From the NCBI GenBank assembly GCA_001940755.1, contig MEHH01000003.1, positions 1-32,079 on the forward strand: a stretch of DNA of 32,079 nucleotides, given 5' to 3'. Position 1 is the first letter of the stretch; each line of letters opens with the position of its first letter. The DNA comes from Candidatus Heimdallarchaeota archaeon AB_125 (GTDB lineage: Archaea; Asgardarchaeota; Heimdallarchaeia; Heimdallarchaeales; Heimdallarchaeaceae). Position numbers and translations under genes: made by a program. This document shows, piece by piece, positions 23,285 through 31,090 of this stretch. Under the pieces are notes generated by a model. The model saw nothing but the letters and a program-made list of their open reading frames with translations. It made no database searches and was not told where the DNA came from.

Positions 23285-23843
23285 TCTCCAGAAGATAATT
23301 TGTTAAAATTACTTGTTCGTCAACTTCTAGCTGTCTTAAATGCATTGTCTCTGACTTGGTTGATAAAGGTAGTTTTTCGAAACCATACGCAAAAACATTG
23401 TTCTTTCTAGCTTTTTCTTCTGAAAATTCTTCTTTATCCTCAGAGGATGAAACAACAAGCACTATTTTATCATTTTTGTGTTTTTCAAAAATCCAATCAC
23501 TATTTTGTTCTAGAACTGATAACCCCGGAGTGAGTTTTCCACTTTGAGAGTTGGGATTAATTAAGTGATATTTTGCTCTAAGTAATAAATGAGCTGCTGA
23601 AAAGAAACTGGGGCCAAGGTATCTCAATTTACTTCCATCAAAAGTGATAACATATGGTTTTCCTTGAAAGCTTGTACAATAATAGAGAAAGAGATTTTTT
23701 CTAAACTGATTAGACAGAAAAAAGGAATCTGCTATCGATTTAATAAAAGGTGCAGAATCATTTAATTTTGTTTTTCTTTCATATAAACTAGTTTTAGTAA
23801 AGGATAAAGGGGGAGCATTTAAAATAAAAAAAAGTTGTGACAT
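23277..23843 (-). CDS. trmY: tRNA pseudouridine-54 N1-methyltransferase TrmY
   Basis: The protein is 188 aa of the SPOUT class. It shows SIADSFFLSNQFRKNLFLYY, KLRYLGPSFFSAAHLLLRAK, LTPGLSVLEQN and the C-terminal knot region GFEKLPLSTKSE with LEVDEQVILTNYLLES. These match TrmY, which converts pseudouridine 54 to 1-methylpseudouridine. Direct coupling to pus10, which supplies its substrate, supports the call. The ATG at 23843 follows a good site (AAAGGTGA). SRP54 lies 23 bases upstream. Confidence 0.85.
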   Translation of the reverse strand: MSQLFFILNAPPLSFTKTSLYERKTKLNDSAPFIKSIADSFFLSNQFRKNLFLYYCTSFQGKPYVITFDGSKLRYLGPSFFSAAHLLLRAKYHLINPNSQSGKLTPGLSVLEQNSDWIFEKHKNDKIVLVVSSSEDKEEFSEEKARKNNVFAYGFEKLPLSTKSETMHLRQLEVDEQVILTNYLLESA

Positions 23844-23866
23844 GCGATTTCACCTTTAGTGATAGC

Positions 23867-25210
23867 TTATTGTTCAAGTAATCCTGGGGGTATTCCTGGA
23901 ATTTGCATTCCTCCACGCCTTCCTTTACGCATACGCTTTACAAGATTGGTCATCATTTTGTGTTGAGCAATCAGTTCCCTAACTTCTGAGACAGCTCTAC
24001 CGCTGCCTTTAGCAATTCTTTGAACTCTAGAACTACTTAACTTGGTTTTGCTATCAAGTTCTTCATTAGTCATGGATGTCATAATAACTTTGAATTTCTT
24101 CATATGATCCTTTGAGACATTGAGCATATCTTCATCGACAGTCATACCTAAACCTGGAATCATTGACATCATTCTCTTCATTGATCCTGAAGAACTGAAT
24201 GTATCAAGTAATTCCATCATCTGTCTGTAGGAGATTTTTCCACTTAACATACTCATTGCTTCTTCCTTTGAGGGAAGATCTTCCATATCTCGTACTTCTT
24301 TGATAAGCCCTTCTAAATCCCCTACTCCAATAAGCCTTCCTACGAAGGAAGTGGGGTTGAATTCTTCCAAAGAATCTATGTCCTCACCATCAGCAATGAA
24401 TTTAATTGGAACCTTTACTGCTGCAGCAGCAGAGAGACTACCTCCACCTTTGGCTGAACCATCCATTTTTGTTACAATAACTGATCCTATTTTGGTTGCT
24501 GCGGCAAAAGCAGATGCTTGATCATGAGCTGCTTGACCAAGATTTCCATCTACAACAAGTATAATTTCATCTGGTTTTGCTTTTTCATTAAGTTCTTTCA
24601 TTTCTTTAAGAAGAGCTTTTTCCTCTTTGTGACGTCCTGCAGTATCAATAATGATTGCGTTGTATTTTTCATCTAAAAACTTCTTAATACCATCTGAAGC
24701 TATTTTTACTGTATTTTTGTTATCAGGATCACTATATACTGGAACTTTGATACTTGAACATAGTTGTTGTAGTTGCTCATATGCACCTGGTCTGAAATTG
24801 TCTACTGTAACAACAGCGACTTTCTTACCTCTTTTCTGGATGTATTTTGCAAGTTTTGCAGTTGTAGTTGTTTTTCCTGAACCTTGAATACCAACCAGCA
24901 TTAGTAAAGTTGGTTTGTCTGGATGTAATGTTAGAGGATAGAATTTTGTACCTAGAAACTTAGTAAGCTCATCATGAATAATAGATAGAACGCTTTTCTT
25001 GCGTGATAAACCGTCTGGAAGATCCTTTTCCAAAGATTTACGTTCTACTTCATTAACTACTTCAGCAGCTAAATCAAATTGAACATCAGCTTCTAATAAT
25101 GCTTTTAACATTGCGTTTTTTAGTTCACGAATTTGCTCTTTGTCCGGAGGACCACCTCTAAGTATCTTTGAAATAGCTGTGTTAAGAGCAGATCCTAGTT
25201 TACCTAACAT
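23867..25210 (-). CDS. srp54: Signal recognition particle GTPase SRP54
   Basis: The protein is 447 aa with complete N, G and M domains. G1 is GIQGSGKTTTTAKLA, followed by DNFRPGAYEQLQQL, DTAGRHKEEKAL, TKMDGSAKGGG and a GDLEGLI closing loop. The M domain is methionine-rich (SGSMKRMMSMIPGLGM, then KGRRGGMQIPGIPPG). It binds signal sequences and 7S RNA and targets ribosomes to the membrane through FtsY. It appears to open the minus-strand block, with an AT-rich promoter region at 25211-25288. Confidence 0.97.
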   Translation of the reverse strand: MLGKLGSALNTAISKILRGGPPDKEQIRELKNAMLKALLEADVQFDLAAEVVNEVERKSLEKDLPDGLSRKKSVLSIIHDELTKFLGTKFYPLTLHPDKPTLLMLVGIQGSGKTTTTAKLAKYIQKRGKKVAVVTVDNFRPGAYEQLQQLCSSIKVPVYSDPDNKNTVKIASDGIKKFLDEKYNAIIIDTAGRHKEEKALLKEMKELNEKAKPDEIILVVDGNLGQAAHDQASAFAAATKIGSVIVTKMDGSAKGGGSLSAAAAVKVPIKFIADGEDIDSLEEFNPTSFVGRLIGVGDLEGLIKEVRDMEDLPSKEEAMSMLSGKISYRQMMELLDTFSSSGSMKRMMSMIPGLGMTVDEDMLNVSKDHMKKFKVIMTSMTNEELDSKTKLSSSRVQRIAKGSGRAVSEVRELIAQHKMMTNLVKRMRKGRRGGMQIPGIPPGLLEQ

Positions 25211-25257
25211 GGATTATCATACGAAGGATGCAATAGAGATTAAAGAATATTTTGTTT

Positions 25258-25285
25258 AGAAAGAAAAGAAAAAGAAGAGATGTGG
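25258..25285 (-). terminator. T-rich terminator candidate after the bactofilin-like pair
   Basis: The minus strand just after the stop at 25289 runs through CTCTTCTTTTTCTTTTCTTT. Archaeal termination needs only such T-rich tracts and no hairpin. It would separate the bactofilin-like pair from srp54. Confidence 0.4.
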
Positions 25286-25288
25286 AAA

Positions 25289-26185
25289 TTAAAGTTTTAA
25301 TTCTTCAGCATTGATTTGAATTGGTTCTCCAGTTAATTTTGCACTGCGTTTAACTCTCAAAGAATTAACATAATAGATCTTTCCACCAACCTCTGATCGA
25401 CGACCAATGTATACGTCGTATCCTTTAACATCACCTGCAACTGAGGTTCTCTTAACATCTACACTATTTTTAGCAAATAAACTTCCACCAACTTTGTAGA
25501 GGTGTCTTCCACCAAAAGGTCTCATGTTAATCCATCTTCTCCAACCTCTAAAACCTAGAAGAACATTTTCTCCAACTAAGTTTCCTTTAACGTTAGCAGC
25601 GCCTACTACGGTAACATCCTTTTGAGATAAGAGATTACCACCAACTCCAACAGATCCTGAAGTTTTAAATCCTTCATTGGATTGAAGACTCTTACCTACT
25701 TTAAGTGATCCAGATGCTTTTGTAAAACCTTGAACTGTTGTTTCTCCATCAATCCTTGCTGATCCAGAGAATTTGACATCGCTGCTTCCAGTAAGATCCC
25801 CACCAACCTTGAAGGATCCTGATGTTTTGACAGGACCTAATATATTGGCATCTTGACCAACTCTAGCAGAACCACTGAACTTAGCAGATGATTCGCTAAC
25901 AAGTCCACCTGCTATTCCAAAAGATCCAGAGCTTCTGACAGTTCCTAAAGAAGTTAAATTACCCTCACCCTTAAGTGATCCAGAGGATTTTATTCCATGA
26001 CACTTAAAGTCACCAGAGATTTTACCTGCACCTGATACTTTAACAAATTTAGGTATAATTCCTCCAGAGATATTTCCAGCACCAGAAATTTTAACTCTAT
26101 CTTCTGATTCCTTTAAACTACCAGCAGAGCTGATCATAGCTCTCTGTTCAACATTTTCGTTTGCTTCTTTACTTGTTTCATTCAT
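25289..26185 (-). CDS. Bactofilin-like beta-helix protein, copy 1
   Basis: The protein is 298 aa from the ATG at 26185, placed 5 bases after AGGTGA. An upstream GTG at 26194 is part of that ribosome site. After a charged 20-residue start, it is built of 18-residue rungs that each begin with SGS or a variant: SGSFKVGGDL, SGSARIDGET, SGSLKVGKSL, SGSVGVGGNL. This period is typical of right-handed beta-helices of the bactofilin type. Cysteine is almost absent and there is no signal peptide or membrane helix. The end (GGKIYYVNSLRVKRSAKL, then EPIQI) is shared with copy 2. Filament formation is inference. Confidence 0.75.
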   Translation of the reverse strand: MNETSKEANENVEQRAMISSAGSLKESEDRVKISGAGNISGGIIPKFVKVSGAGKISGDFKCHGIKSSGSLKGEGNLTSLGTVRSSGSFGIAGGLVSESSAKFSGSARVGQDANILGPVKTSGSFKVGGDLTGSSDVKFSGSARIDGETTVQGFTKASGSLKVGKSLQSNEGFKTSGSVGVGGNLLSQKDVTVVGAANVKGNLVGENVLLGFRGWRRWINMRPFGGRHLYKVGGSLFAKNSVDVKRTSVAGDVKGYDVYIGRRSEVGGKIYYVNSLRVKRSAKLTGEPIQINAEELKL

Positions 26186-26216
26186 ATTTTTCACCTTTAT
26201 TTTGTATAATCATTAT

Positions 26217-27113
26217 TTACAATCTCAGTTTTTCATGACTTATTTTTATAGGTTCTGATTCTAATCTAGCTTTCTTGTCTACATCTATATAATCAACATA
26301 GTAAACTGTACCTTCTACCTGAGTAAATGGACCAATTTCAACTTTCAAGCCTTTAACATCACCTTCAACAAGTGTGTTGGCTAGGTATACTTCACCAGTA
26401 CCTAACAAATGACCAGAAATAACAGATTTCTTAAGATTTCTAAATCTTAAACTTAGGAAATCCCTGCCTTTATTAATTAAAACATCATCCCCTACTAGAT
26501 CTCCATCTACAACAATTCTTCCAGCTGCTTCAACAACTCCCTTAGAGAGAAGATTACCTTCAATCTTTGCTGATCCAGAGAACTTTGCTCCACTTTCAGC
26601 TTGTAAGAATCCACCTGTGGAGAAGCTACCTGCAGCTACAATTCTTCCTTGAAGAATAGTTTCCAAACCAACTTTTGCTGATCCTGCGAATTTTGCATCA
26701 AGATCTCCATGTAAAAAACCTGCACACTTAAAGGACCCTGCTGTATTAATGTCTCCATGAGCAGTAATGCTTCCATTGCTCTTAAGAGAACCTGCAGATT
26801 TCAGGTTATTACACTCAACATCATCATCAATTTTTCCTGAACCAGCAATACGAATATCTTTCCCTACATGGCCACCAGTTATTTTTGTAGATCCTGCAAC
26901 AGATAATGATTTGTCTGTTGCGACTTTAACTCCAGAAGTATAAATCTGAGAAGCTTCCTTGTGCAATTCACGATTTACCTTTGCAGTATCAAGCTTTTGG
27001 AGATAACGTTCCTTTAATTCTTCATAATTTCCTTTGTCTATTTCTCCTTTACTAAATCGCTTTTCAAGGAGTTCTAATAATTCTTCATACATTTTGACTT
27101 CGTTTTGAGCCAA
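26217..27113 (-). CDS. Bactofilin-like beta-helix protein, copy 2, with N-terminal helical hairpin
   Basis: The protein is 298 aa. Residues 8-55 form a helical hairpin of the SHOCT kind (LLELLEKRFSKGEIDKGNYE), absent from copy 1. Then 18-residue rungs begin with AGS or SGS: AGSLKSNGSI, AGSFKCAGFL, AGSAKVGLET, AGSFSTGGFL, SGSAKIEGNL. The end (EGTVYYVDYIDVDKKARL, then EPIKI) matches copy 1, so they are paralogues. The start is TTG 27113, just after GGTGAT, or ATG 27092. It precedes copy 1 by 22-31 bases. The helical hairpin may allow membrane or partner binding, which is inference. Confidence 0.75.
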   Translation of the reverse strand: MAQNEVKMYEELLELLEKRFSKGEIDKGNYEELKERYLQKLDTAKVNRELHKEASQIYTSGVKVATDKSLSVAGSTKITGGHVGKDIRIAGSGKIDDDVECNNLKSAGSLKSNGSITAHGDINTAGSFKCAGFLHGDLDAKFAGSAKVGLETILQGRIVAAGSFSTGGFLQAESGAKFSGSAKIEGNLLSKGVVEAAGRIVVDGDLVGDDVLINKGRDFLSLRFRNLKKSVISGHLLGTGEVYLANTLVEGDVKGLKVEIGPFTQVEGTVYYVDYIDVDKKARLESEPIKISHEKLRL

Positions 27114-27142
27114 TTATATCACCAAGATAGCAGTAACATGGC

Positions 27143-27151
27143 TTTATTTAA
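27143..27151 (-). promoter_or_regulatory. TATA-like box of the bactofilin-like pair
   Basis: The minus strand reads TTAAATAAAG about 30-35 bases before the TTG at 27113. One half of a 9-bp inverted repeat (27147-27155 with 27189-27197) overlaps it. Confidence 0.4.
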
Positions 27152-27232
27152 CCATTTTTTTAATTATTTAGAACAACACCTTAATTGTATGGTTAAACGC
27201 TAACAATAGCAAGGTAGAGAGATTAAACCAAA

Positions 27233-27250
27233 CAGTTTAAGGTTAAACTG
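27233..27250. promoter_or_regulatory. Perfect 18-bp palindrome upstream of the bactofilin-like genes
   Basis: CAGTTTAA and TTAAACTG flank a GG spacer, a perfect 8+2+8 palindrome. Related half-sites lie nearby: TTAAAC at 27223-27228, GGTTAAAC at 27191-27198 and TTTAACCAT at 27147-27155. The cluster occupies the 168 bases between the tRNA gene and the bactofilin start, so a dimeric regulator site is plausible. It could instead form RNA structure in a tRNA trailer. Confidence 0.4.
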
Positions 27251-27281
27251 AAATGTGAAAAACGTCTAAAGGGAATGAATT

Positions 27282-27404
27282 TGGTGCGGGGAGGGAGATT
27301 CGAACTCCCGAACCACTAAGGAACGGATGACTTATCTAACCCTTATCTCAGGTTTAAAACCAAGATCTTAAGTCCGCCGCCGTTGGCCACTTGGCTATCC
27401 CCGC
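27282..27404 (-). tRNA. tRNA-Leu (UAA) with a 38-nt intron, CCA encoded
   Basis: The acceptor strand GCGGGGA at the 5' end (27404) pairs with TCCCCGC. The discriminator is A and CCA is encoded at 27282-27284. The D stem is GCC/GGC and the T arm is GGGAG-TTCGAAT-CTCCC. A long variable arm marks a type II tRNA. The anticodon loop after splicing is CTTAAGA with anticodon UAA at 27368-27370, on stem GCGGA/TCCGT. The mature length is 85 with CCA. A TATA-like box lies 23-30 bases upstream (27427-27434). Confidence 0.96.
27329..27366 (-). other. tRNA-Leu intron with bulge-helix-bulge splice junction
   Basis: The intron sits at the standard place, between positions 37 and 38. The junction folds as stem GCGGA/TCCGT, bulge TCA (cut TC^A), central 4-bp helix CTTA/TAAG, bulge AGA (cut AG^A) and outer helix TCT/AGA. 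This is the canonical substrate of EndA (6498-7040). Confidence 0.9.
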
Positions 27405-27426
27405 AAACAAAGTCATATTCTGACTA

Positions 27427-27434
27427 CTATACTG
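27427..27434 (-). promoter_or_regulatory. TATA-like box of tRNA-Leu
   Basis: The minus strand reads CAGTATAG, centred about 26 bases before the first base of the mature tRNA, the usual archaeal distance. Confidence 0.45.
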
Positions 27435-27486
27435 AATTTCATTCTTTTTTTAAGAGTTTTCATCTTGATTTGAAACTTATGAAAGA

Positions 27487-28800
27487 TTAAGGATGGAGTC
27501 TTGTTGGGTCTCTTGGTAGTAATCTTGCTTCTCTGATATTAGGTAGATCAAGAATCTTTTGTACAAATCTCTCAATTCCTGTTCCACTTCCCCCATGGGG
27601 AGGTGCTCCGTTTCTAAAGAATTGAAGATAACTATCAACATCTTCAAGTTTGAAATCCTTTTCAACGGCTTGTGTAGACAAGATATCAACTCTATGTTCT
27701 CTTTGACCACCAGTTGTTAGCTCCTGTCCTTTGAACAAGAGATCAAAAGATTTAGTTAATCTTGGATCTTCATCATCTTTCATAGTATAGAACGGCCTCA
27801 CTTTCCATGGATATTGATCAACAAAAACGAAATCTGAATTCCACTTCTCTTTAGCATAATTGCCAATTATTCTTTCAGCTTCAGCATCTAAATCTTCATA
27901 GAGGTCTAGCTCTTTGCCTTCATTTGTTAAAACATCATTACATTCTGGTATTGTGATAATTGGCCATTCTTTGGGTTGATCATCGATTTGAACTTCTAAT
28001 TCTTCAAGTGAATCAGCTCGAGATGATTTTATTGTGTCTAAAGCATAACCAATTACACCTTGCAAGACTTTCATGACATCCCTTTGATCATTAATGTACG
28101 AAATTTCAAAATCTATTGAAGTATACTCACACAAATGTCTACTAGTGTGATGCTTTTCAGCTCGAAAAACTGGTCCTATTTCAAACACCCGTTCAAACCC
28201 AGCCATTAACATCATCTGTTTGTAGAATTGAGGAGATTGAGCTAAGTATGCTTTTTTATCGAAATAACCTATCTCGAAGACATTAGCACCACTTTCTGTT
28301 GCTGAACCAACTATTTTAGCTGAGAAAAACTGTAAGAAATCATTATCTTTAAACCATTGTTGGATAGCATAAGCTGCTGTGCTTTCAATTTCAAAGATAT
28401 GGGCAACTTTTCTGTTTCTTAGATCTAAGAACCTGTAATCATATCTTTTATCTGGATTTGTTTCAATCTTATCACTGATTGAAATTGGATATTCTTGAGT
28501 TCTCTTATTGATTATTTCAATATCAGATGGGAGAATTTCTTTTCCTTTGGGGGCACCATCATTAGAAACAATTGTTCCAGAAACTGCAATGATGTCACCT
28601 TCTTGGAAATCTATATTGAAAATTTCTTCTGAAACTTTCTTCTTAGGTAAAACTACTTGAACAATTCCTGTTCTATCTTGCAATTGTATGAACCGTAATC
28701 CTCCAAGATTGCGAACTTGTTGAACCCAACCAGCAATTGATATCTTCTCATCCTTTGTAGAAAAAACGTTTTCAATGGGATTTCTTTGACTTAAGTCCAT
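27487..28800 (-). CDS. aspS: Aspartyl-tRNA synthetase (archaeal type)
   Basis: The protein is 437 aa, the compact archaeal class IIb form. The N-terminal OB fold has ISIAGWVQQVRNLGGLRFIQ. Motif 2 is GPVFRAEKHHTSRHLCEYTS. Motif 3 is GSGTGIERFVQKIL, and the chain ends in RDPTRLHP as archaeal AspRS does. Whether it charges only tRNA-Asp or also tRNA-Asn is not decided: the OB residue often used for this (after GWV) is Gln here. TATA-like TTAATAAAC on the minus strand (28838-28846) and the site GAGGACT fit the ATG at 28800. Divergent from pyrH. Confidence 0.93.
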   Translation of the reverse strand: MDLSQRNPIENVFSTKDEKISIAGWVQQVRNLGGLRFIQLQDRTGIVQVVLPKKKVSEEIFNIDFQEGDIIAVSGTIVSNDGAPKGKEILPSDIEIINKRTQEYPISISDKIETNPDKRYDYRFLDLRNRKVAHIFEIESTAAYAIQQWFKDNDFLQFFSAKIVGSATESGANVFEIGYFDKKAYLAQSPQFYKQMMLMAGFERVFEIGPVFRAEKHHTSRHLCEYTSIDFEISYINDQRDVMKVLQGVIGYALDTIKSSRADSLEELEVQIDDQPKEWPIITIPECNDVLTNEGKELDLYEDLDAEAERIIGNYAKEKWNSDFVFVDQYPWKVRPFYTMKDDEDPRLTKSFDLLFKGQELTTGGQREHRVDILSTQAVEKDFKLEDVDSYLQFFRNGAPPHGGSGTGIERFVQKILDLPNIREARLLPRDPTRLHP

Positions 28801-28943
28801 TTTACAGTCCTCAGTTTATTTGTTTGCATCTTTGAAAGTTTATTAAAAAAGATTCTCTTCTTCGTTGTATTAAGTAGAAAAAAATTACTTTCTGAGAAAA
28901 AACATTATTTAGCTATCATTCTAATAACTCTGTAGCGATAATA

Positions 28944-29633
28944 ATGAAGAAGATTGTAATTAAGTTCGGTGGTTCTGTTTTATATAAAGAAGAAATGATT
29001 CTAAATGTTGAAAAGATAAATGAAATTGTAGATACTATTATCACTCTCCATGATGCAGGTCATAAAGTTGCTATTGTGGTAGGAGGAGGAAAATTAGCTA
29101 GAATCATCATTCAAGCTAGTGATGTTCTAGGGCATGTTACAACTTTCAAAGACATACTTGCTGTGGAATCAACCAGAATACATGCTTTGCTGGTAATTGC
29201 TTCATTAAAAAATAGGGCTTATTTACTTGTTCCTCGATCATTTGAAGAAGTTGGTAAAGCACTCTCATCTGGGAAAATTGTTGTTACTGGAGGTCTTCAA
29301 CCAGGCCAATCAACTAATGCCGTTGCATCACTTGTTGCAGAATATTGGGGCGCTGATTTGTTGATAAATTTGACAAATGTCGATAAGGTGTATGATAAAG
29401 ATCCTAACCAATATGATGATGCTAAACCTTTGGATGAGATTTCAGCTGACAAATTGTTAGAAATTATATCACAACAAGATGAAGAACCAGGAAAATATGC
29501 TCTATTTGATAGAGTGGGTTGTGAAATAGTGAAAAGATCTGCTCTAAGATTAATATTTATAAATGGTTCAGAACCTAAAAACATCTTAAGAATTGTAAAT
29601 GGAGAAAAAATTGGAACGATAGTTCAAGGATAA
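28944..29633 (+). CDS. pyrH: UMP kinase, archaeal type
   Basis: The protein is 229 aa of the amino-acid kinase fold. KKIVIKFGGSVL and AIVVGGGKLAR bind phosphate. GGLQPGQSTNAVASLVAEYW and INLTNVDKVYDKDP match archaeal PyrH. It phosphorylates UMP to UDP at the end of pyrimidine synthesis. TATA-like sequence near 28905-28912 lies about 35 bases before the ATG. The stop codon lies inside an 18-bp palindrome that probably acts in termination. Confidence 0.92.
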   Translation: MKKIVIKFGGSVLYKEEMILNVEKINEIVDTIITLHDAGHKVAIVVGGGKLARIIIQASDVLGHVTTFKDILAVESTRIHALLVIASLKNRAYLLVPRSFEEVGKALSSGKIVVTGGLQPGQSTNAVASLVAEYWGADLLINLTNVDKVYDKDPNQYDDAKPLDEISADKLLEIISQQDEEPGKYALFDRVGCEIVKRSALRLIFINGSEPKNILRIVNGEKIGTIVQG

Positions 29634-29651
29634 GCTTATCCTTCTTCTTTT
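29626..29651 (+). terminator. Palindrome plus T-rich tract ending pyrH
   Basis: AAGGATAAG and CTTATCCTT form a perfect 18-bp palindrome at 29626-29643, over the pyrH TAA (29631-29633). CTTCTTTTATC follows. It lies between two convergent genes (aRF1 ends at 29654) and could stop transcripts from pyrH. Confidence 0.45.
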
Positions 29652-29653
29652 AT

Positions 29654-30922
29654 CTAATAACCATCAAATAACTTGTATCTAAGAGTTGCTGCAATTCCGC
29701 CAAAAACGTTGTAGAGCATGGCTCCATCTTCATGATCAGTAGAAATGACTTCTAGCGTAGCTCCAGTGTTTTCAGCTTTTTCATTCAATTCAGTAATCAA
29801 ATCACTTTCATTCTCTATGTATAGTTTTGAATTAGAACATTGAGGACACTTTCTATCTGAAAGATTCTTTACAAATTCATTATAATCTCTGCTTTTTACA
29901 GATTCAGTGATTTCATAATCACAACCATCACATTTGATTTCTATGTTAACTCTATCTACATCTTCACTTACTATGACAGTTTGAACTGCTGATTTTTCCA
30001 GTGCCTCTAGAACTAGTTTTTCACCGTAAGTGACTAAACCAGTATCTTTACCTAGGTGTTCCAAAAATTTCTGGATAAGCTTTCGTTCCTTAATTAACTC
30101 AAAATCAGATAGTTTATCTTCAGCTTTTTCCAGAAGCTCTCGAATACCATTTATACCTCTATATCCGATATCATAAGTACCAATGACTTTTTCTCGTAAT
30201 CGGTAGTCTAAGCTTTTGTTTTCTAAAAACTCTGATTTAGTTAATGCTGGACCACCTACAATGATTGCTTCAACAGGATAATCATCTAAATAGACTGTAT
30301 TCATTATTTCAGTGATTTTAGTATACCATCTTTGAGCAGCTTCTTCAGTTAACCTCTGAAAACGAGCCTGAGACTGACCACCCATTTTATGTTTTCCTGG
30401 AACATAGGATTCTTCTTCGCGAATAATATCTATTCTAGAACCTTGAACAGTTGCAAGAGTAGCCCCACCACGCTCAATTAATAGTAATCCATATCTTTGT
30501 TTACTCTCTAGCATCTCCTTAAGATGATCAATTTTAAAGACATTATCACAAAGATACAATTTAATTCCAACTGGATCCGGAGGGCTAATTAAGAAAAATT
30601 CCACTTTGTTAGTTTGAGTAATTCCACAGAAGATCACAATACCATTCTCTCCTGGATCAGAAATAGTCTTCATTCTGGACATAATTGAAGAAAGAGCAGA
30701 TTGAACAGCTTTTCCAGTACTTTTATCTTTGATATTTGTGGCAGTCCCATATTCGTCTCTAAGTTGAGAATTAACATCAGATAATCTAGTACCCGGTGGG
30801 ATATACAATGATACCAAACTTGTAGACATGTTGAAACTTTTTTTGGATTCTAATTTATCTATTTCATGTTTTAACATATAACGTTCTACAGATGTTCTTT
30901 TCTTCTCTTCTTGTTTTGACAT
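29654..30922 (-). CDS. prf1: Peptide chain release factor aRF1, with NIKD in place of NIKS
   Basis: The protein is 422 aa. It reads stop codons and releases the chain. The catalytic GGQ is at 181-183 (KMGGQSQARF). The decoding domain keeps GT at 44-45 and the YxCxxxF motif (Tyr123, Cys125, Phe129). The NIKS loop reads TATNIKD (60-66), with Asp for Ser. The C-terminal mini-domain has a four-Cys ribbon (CDGC and CPQC). The ATG at 30922 follows a strong site, GAGGAG at 30929-30934, and a TATA-like TATATTAAG at 30962-30970. The HemK2/Mtq2 enzyme at 16751-17386 would methylate Gln183. Confidence 0.96.
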   Translation of the reverse strand: MSKQEEKKRTSVERYMLKHEIDKLESKKSFNMSTSLVSLYIPPGTRLSDVNSQLRDEYGTATNIKDKSTGKAVQSALSSIMSRMKTISDPGENGIVIFCGITQTNKVEFFLISPPDPVGIKLYLCDNVFKIDHLKEMLESKQRYGLLLIERGGATLATVQGSRIDIIREEESYVPGKHKMGGQSQARFQRLTEEAAQRWYTKITEIMNTVYLDDYPVEAIIVGGPALTKSEFLENKSLDYRLREKVIGTYDIGYRGINGIRELLEKAEDKLSDFELIKERKLIQKFLEHLGKDTGLVTYGEKLVLEALEKSAVQTVIVSEDVDRVNIEIKCDGCDYEITESVKSRDYNEFVKNLSDRKCPQCSNSKLYIENESDLITELNEKAENTGATLEVISTDHEDGAMLYNVFGGIAATLRYKLFDGY

Positions 30923-31090
30923 AAGAATCTCCTCGAAATAAGTGGAAATTTAAGAACTATGCTTAATATAGCGCTTTAGACATAATTTCAAGAATTGTTA
31001 TTATCTTTTTGGTTATGAGACTTTTAGTCTTTTATGAAGAAATTAGAGAAATATTTTTAGAAAGAAGGAACAGTTAACATTCTGATAGTA

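Noticed and set aside
25289..27113. CRISPR-like or DNA tandem repeats, suggested by recurring SGS-coding segments.
   Set aside because: The 18-codon period is conserved at protein level only; the DNA repeats are imperfect and in frame throughout.
29654..30922. Stop-codon reassignment, suggested by the NIKD release factor.
   Set aside because: TAA, TAG and TGA all end clear genes at sensible C-termini in this window, and no in-frame stops interrupt conserved genes.
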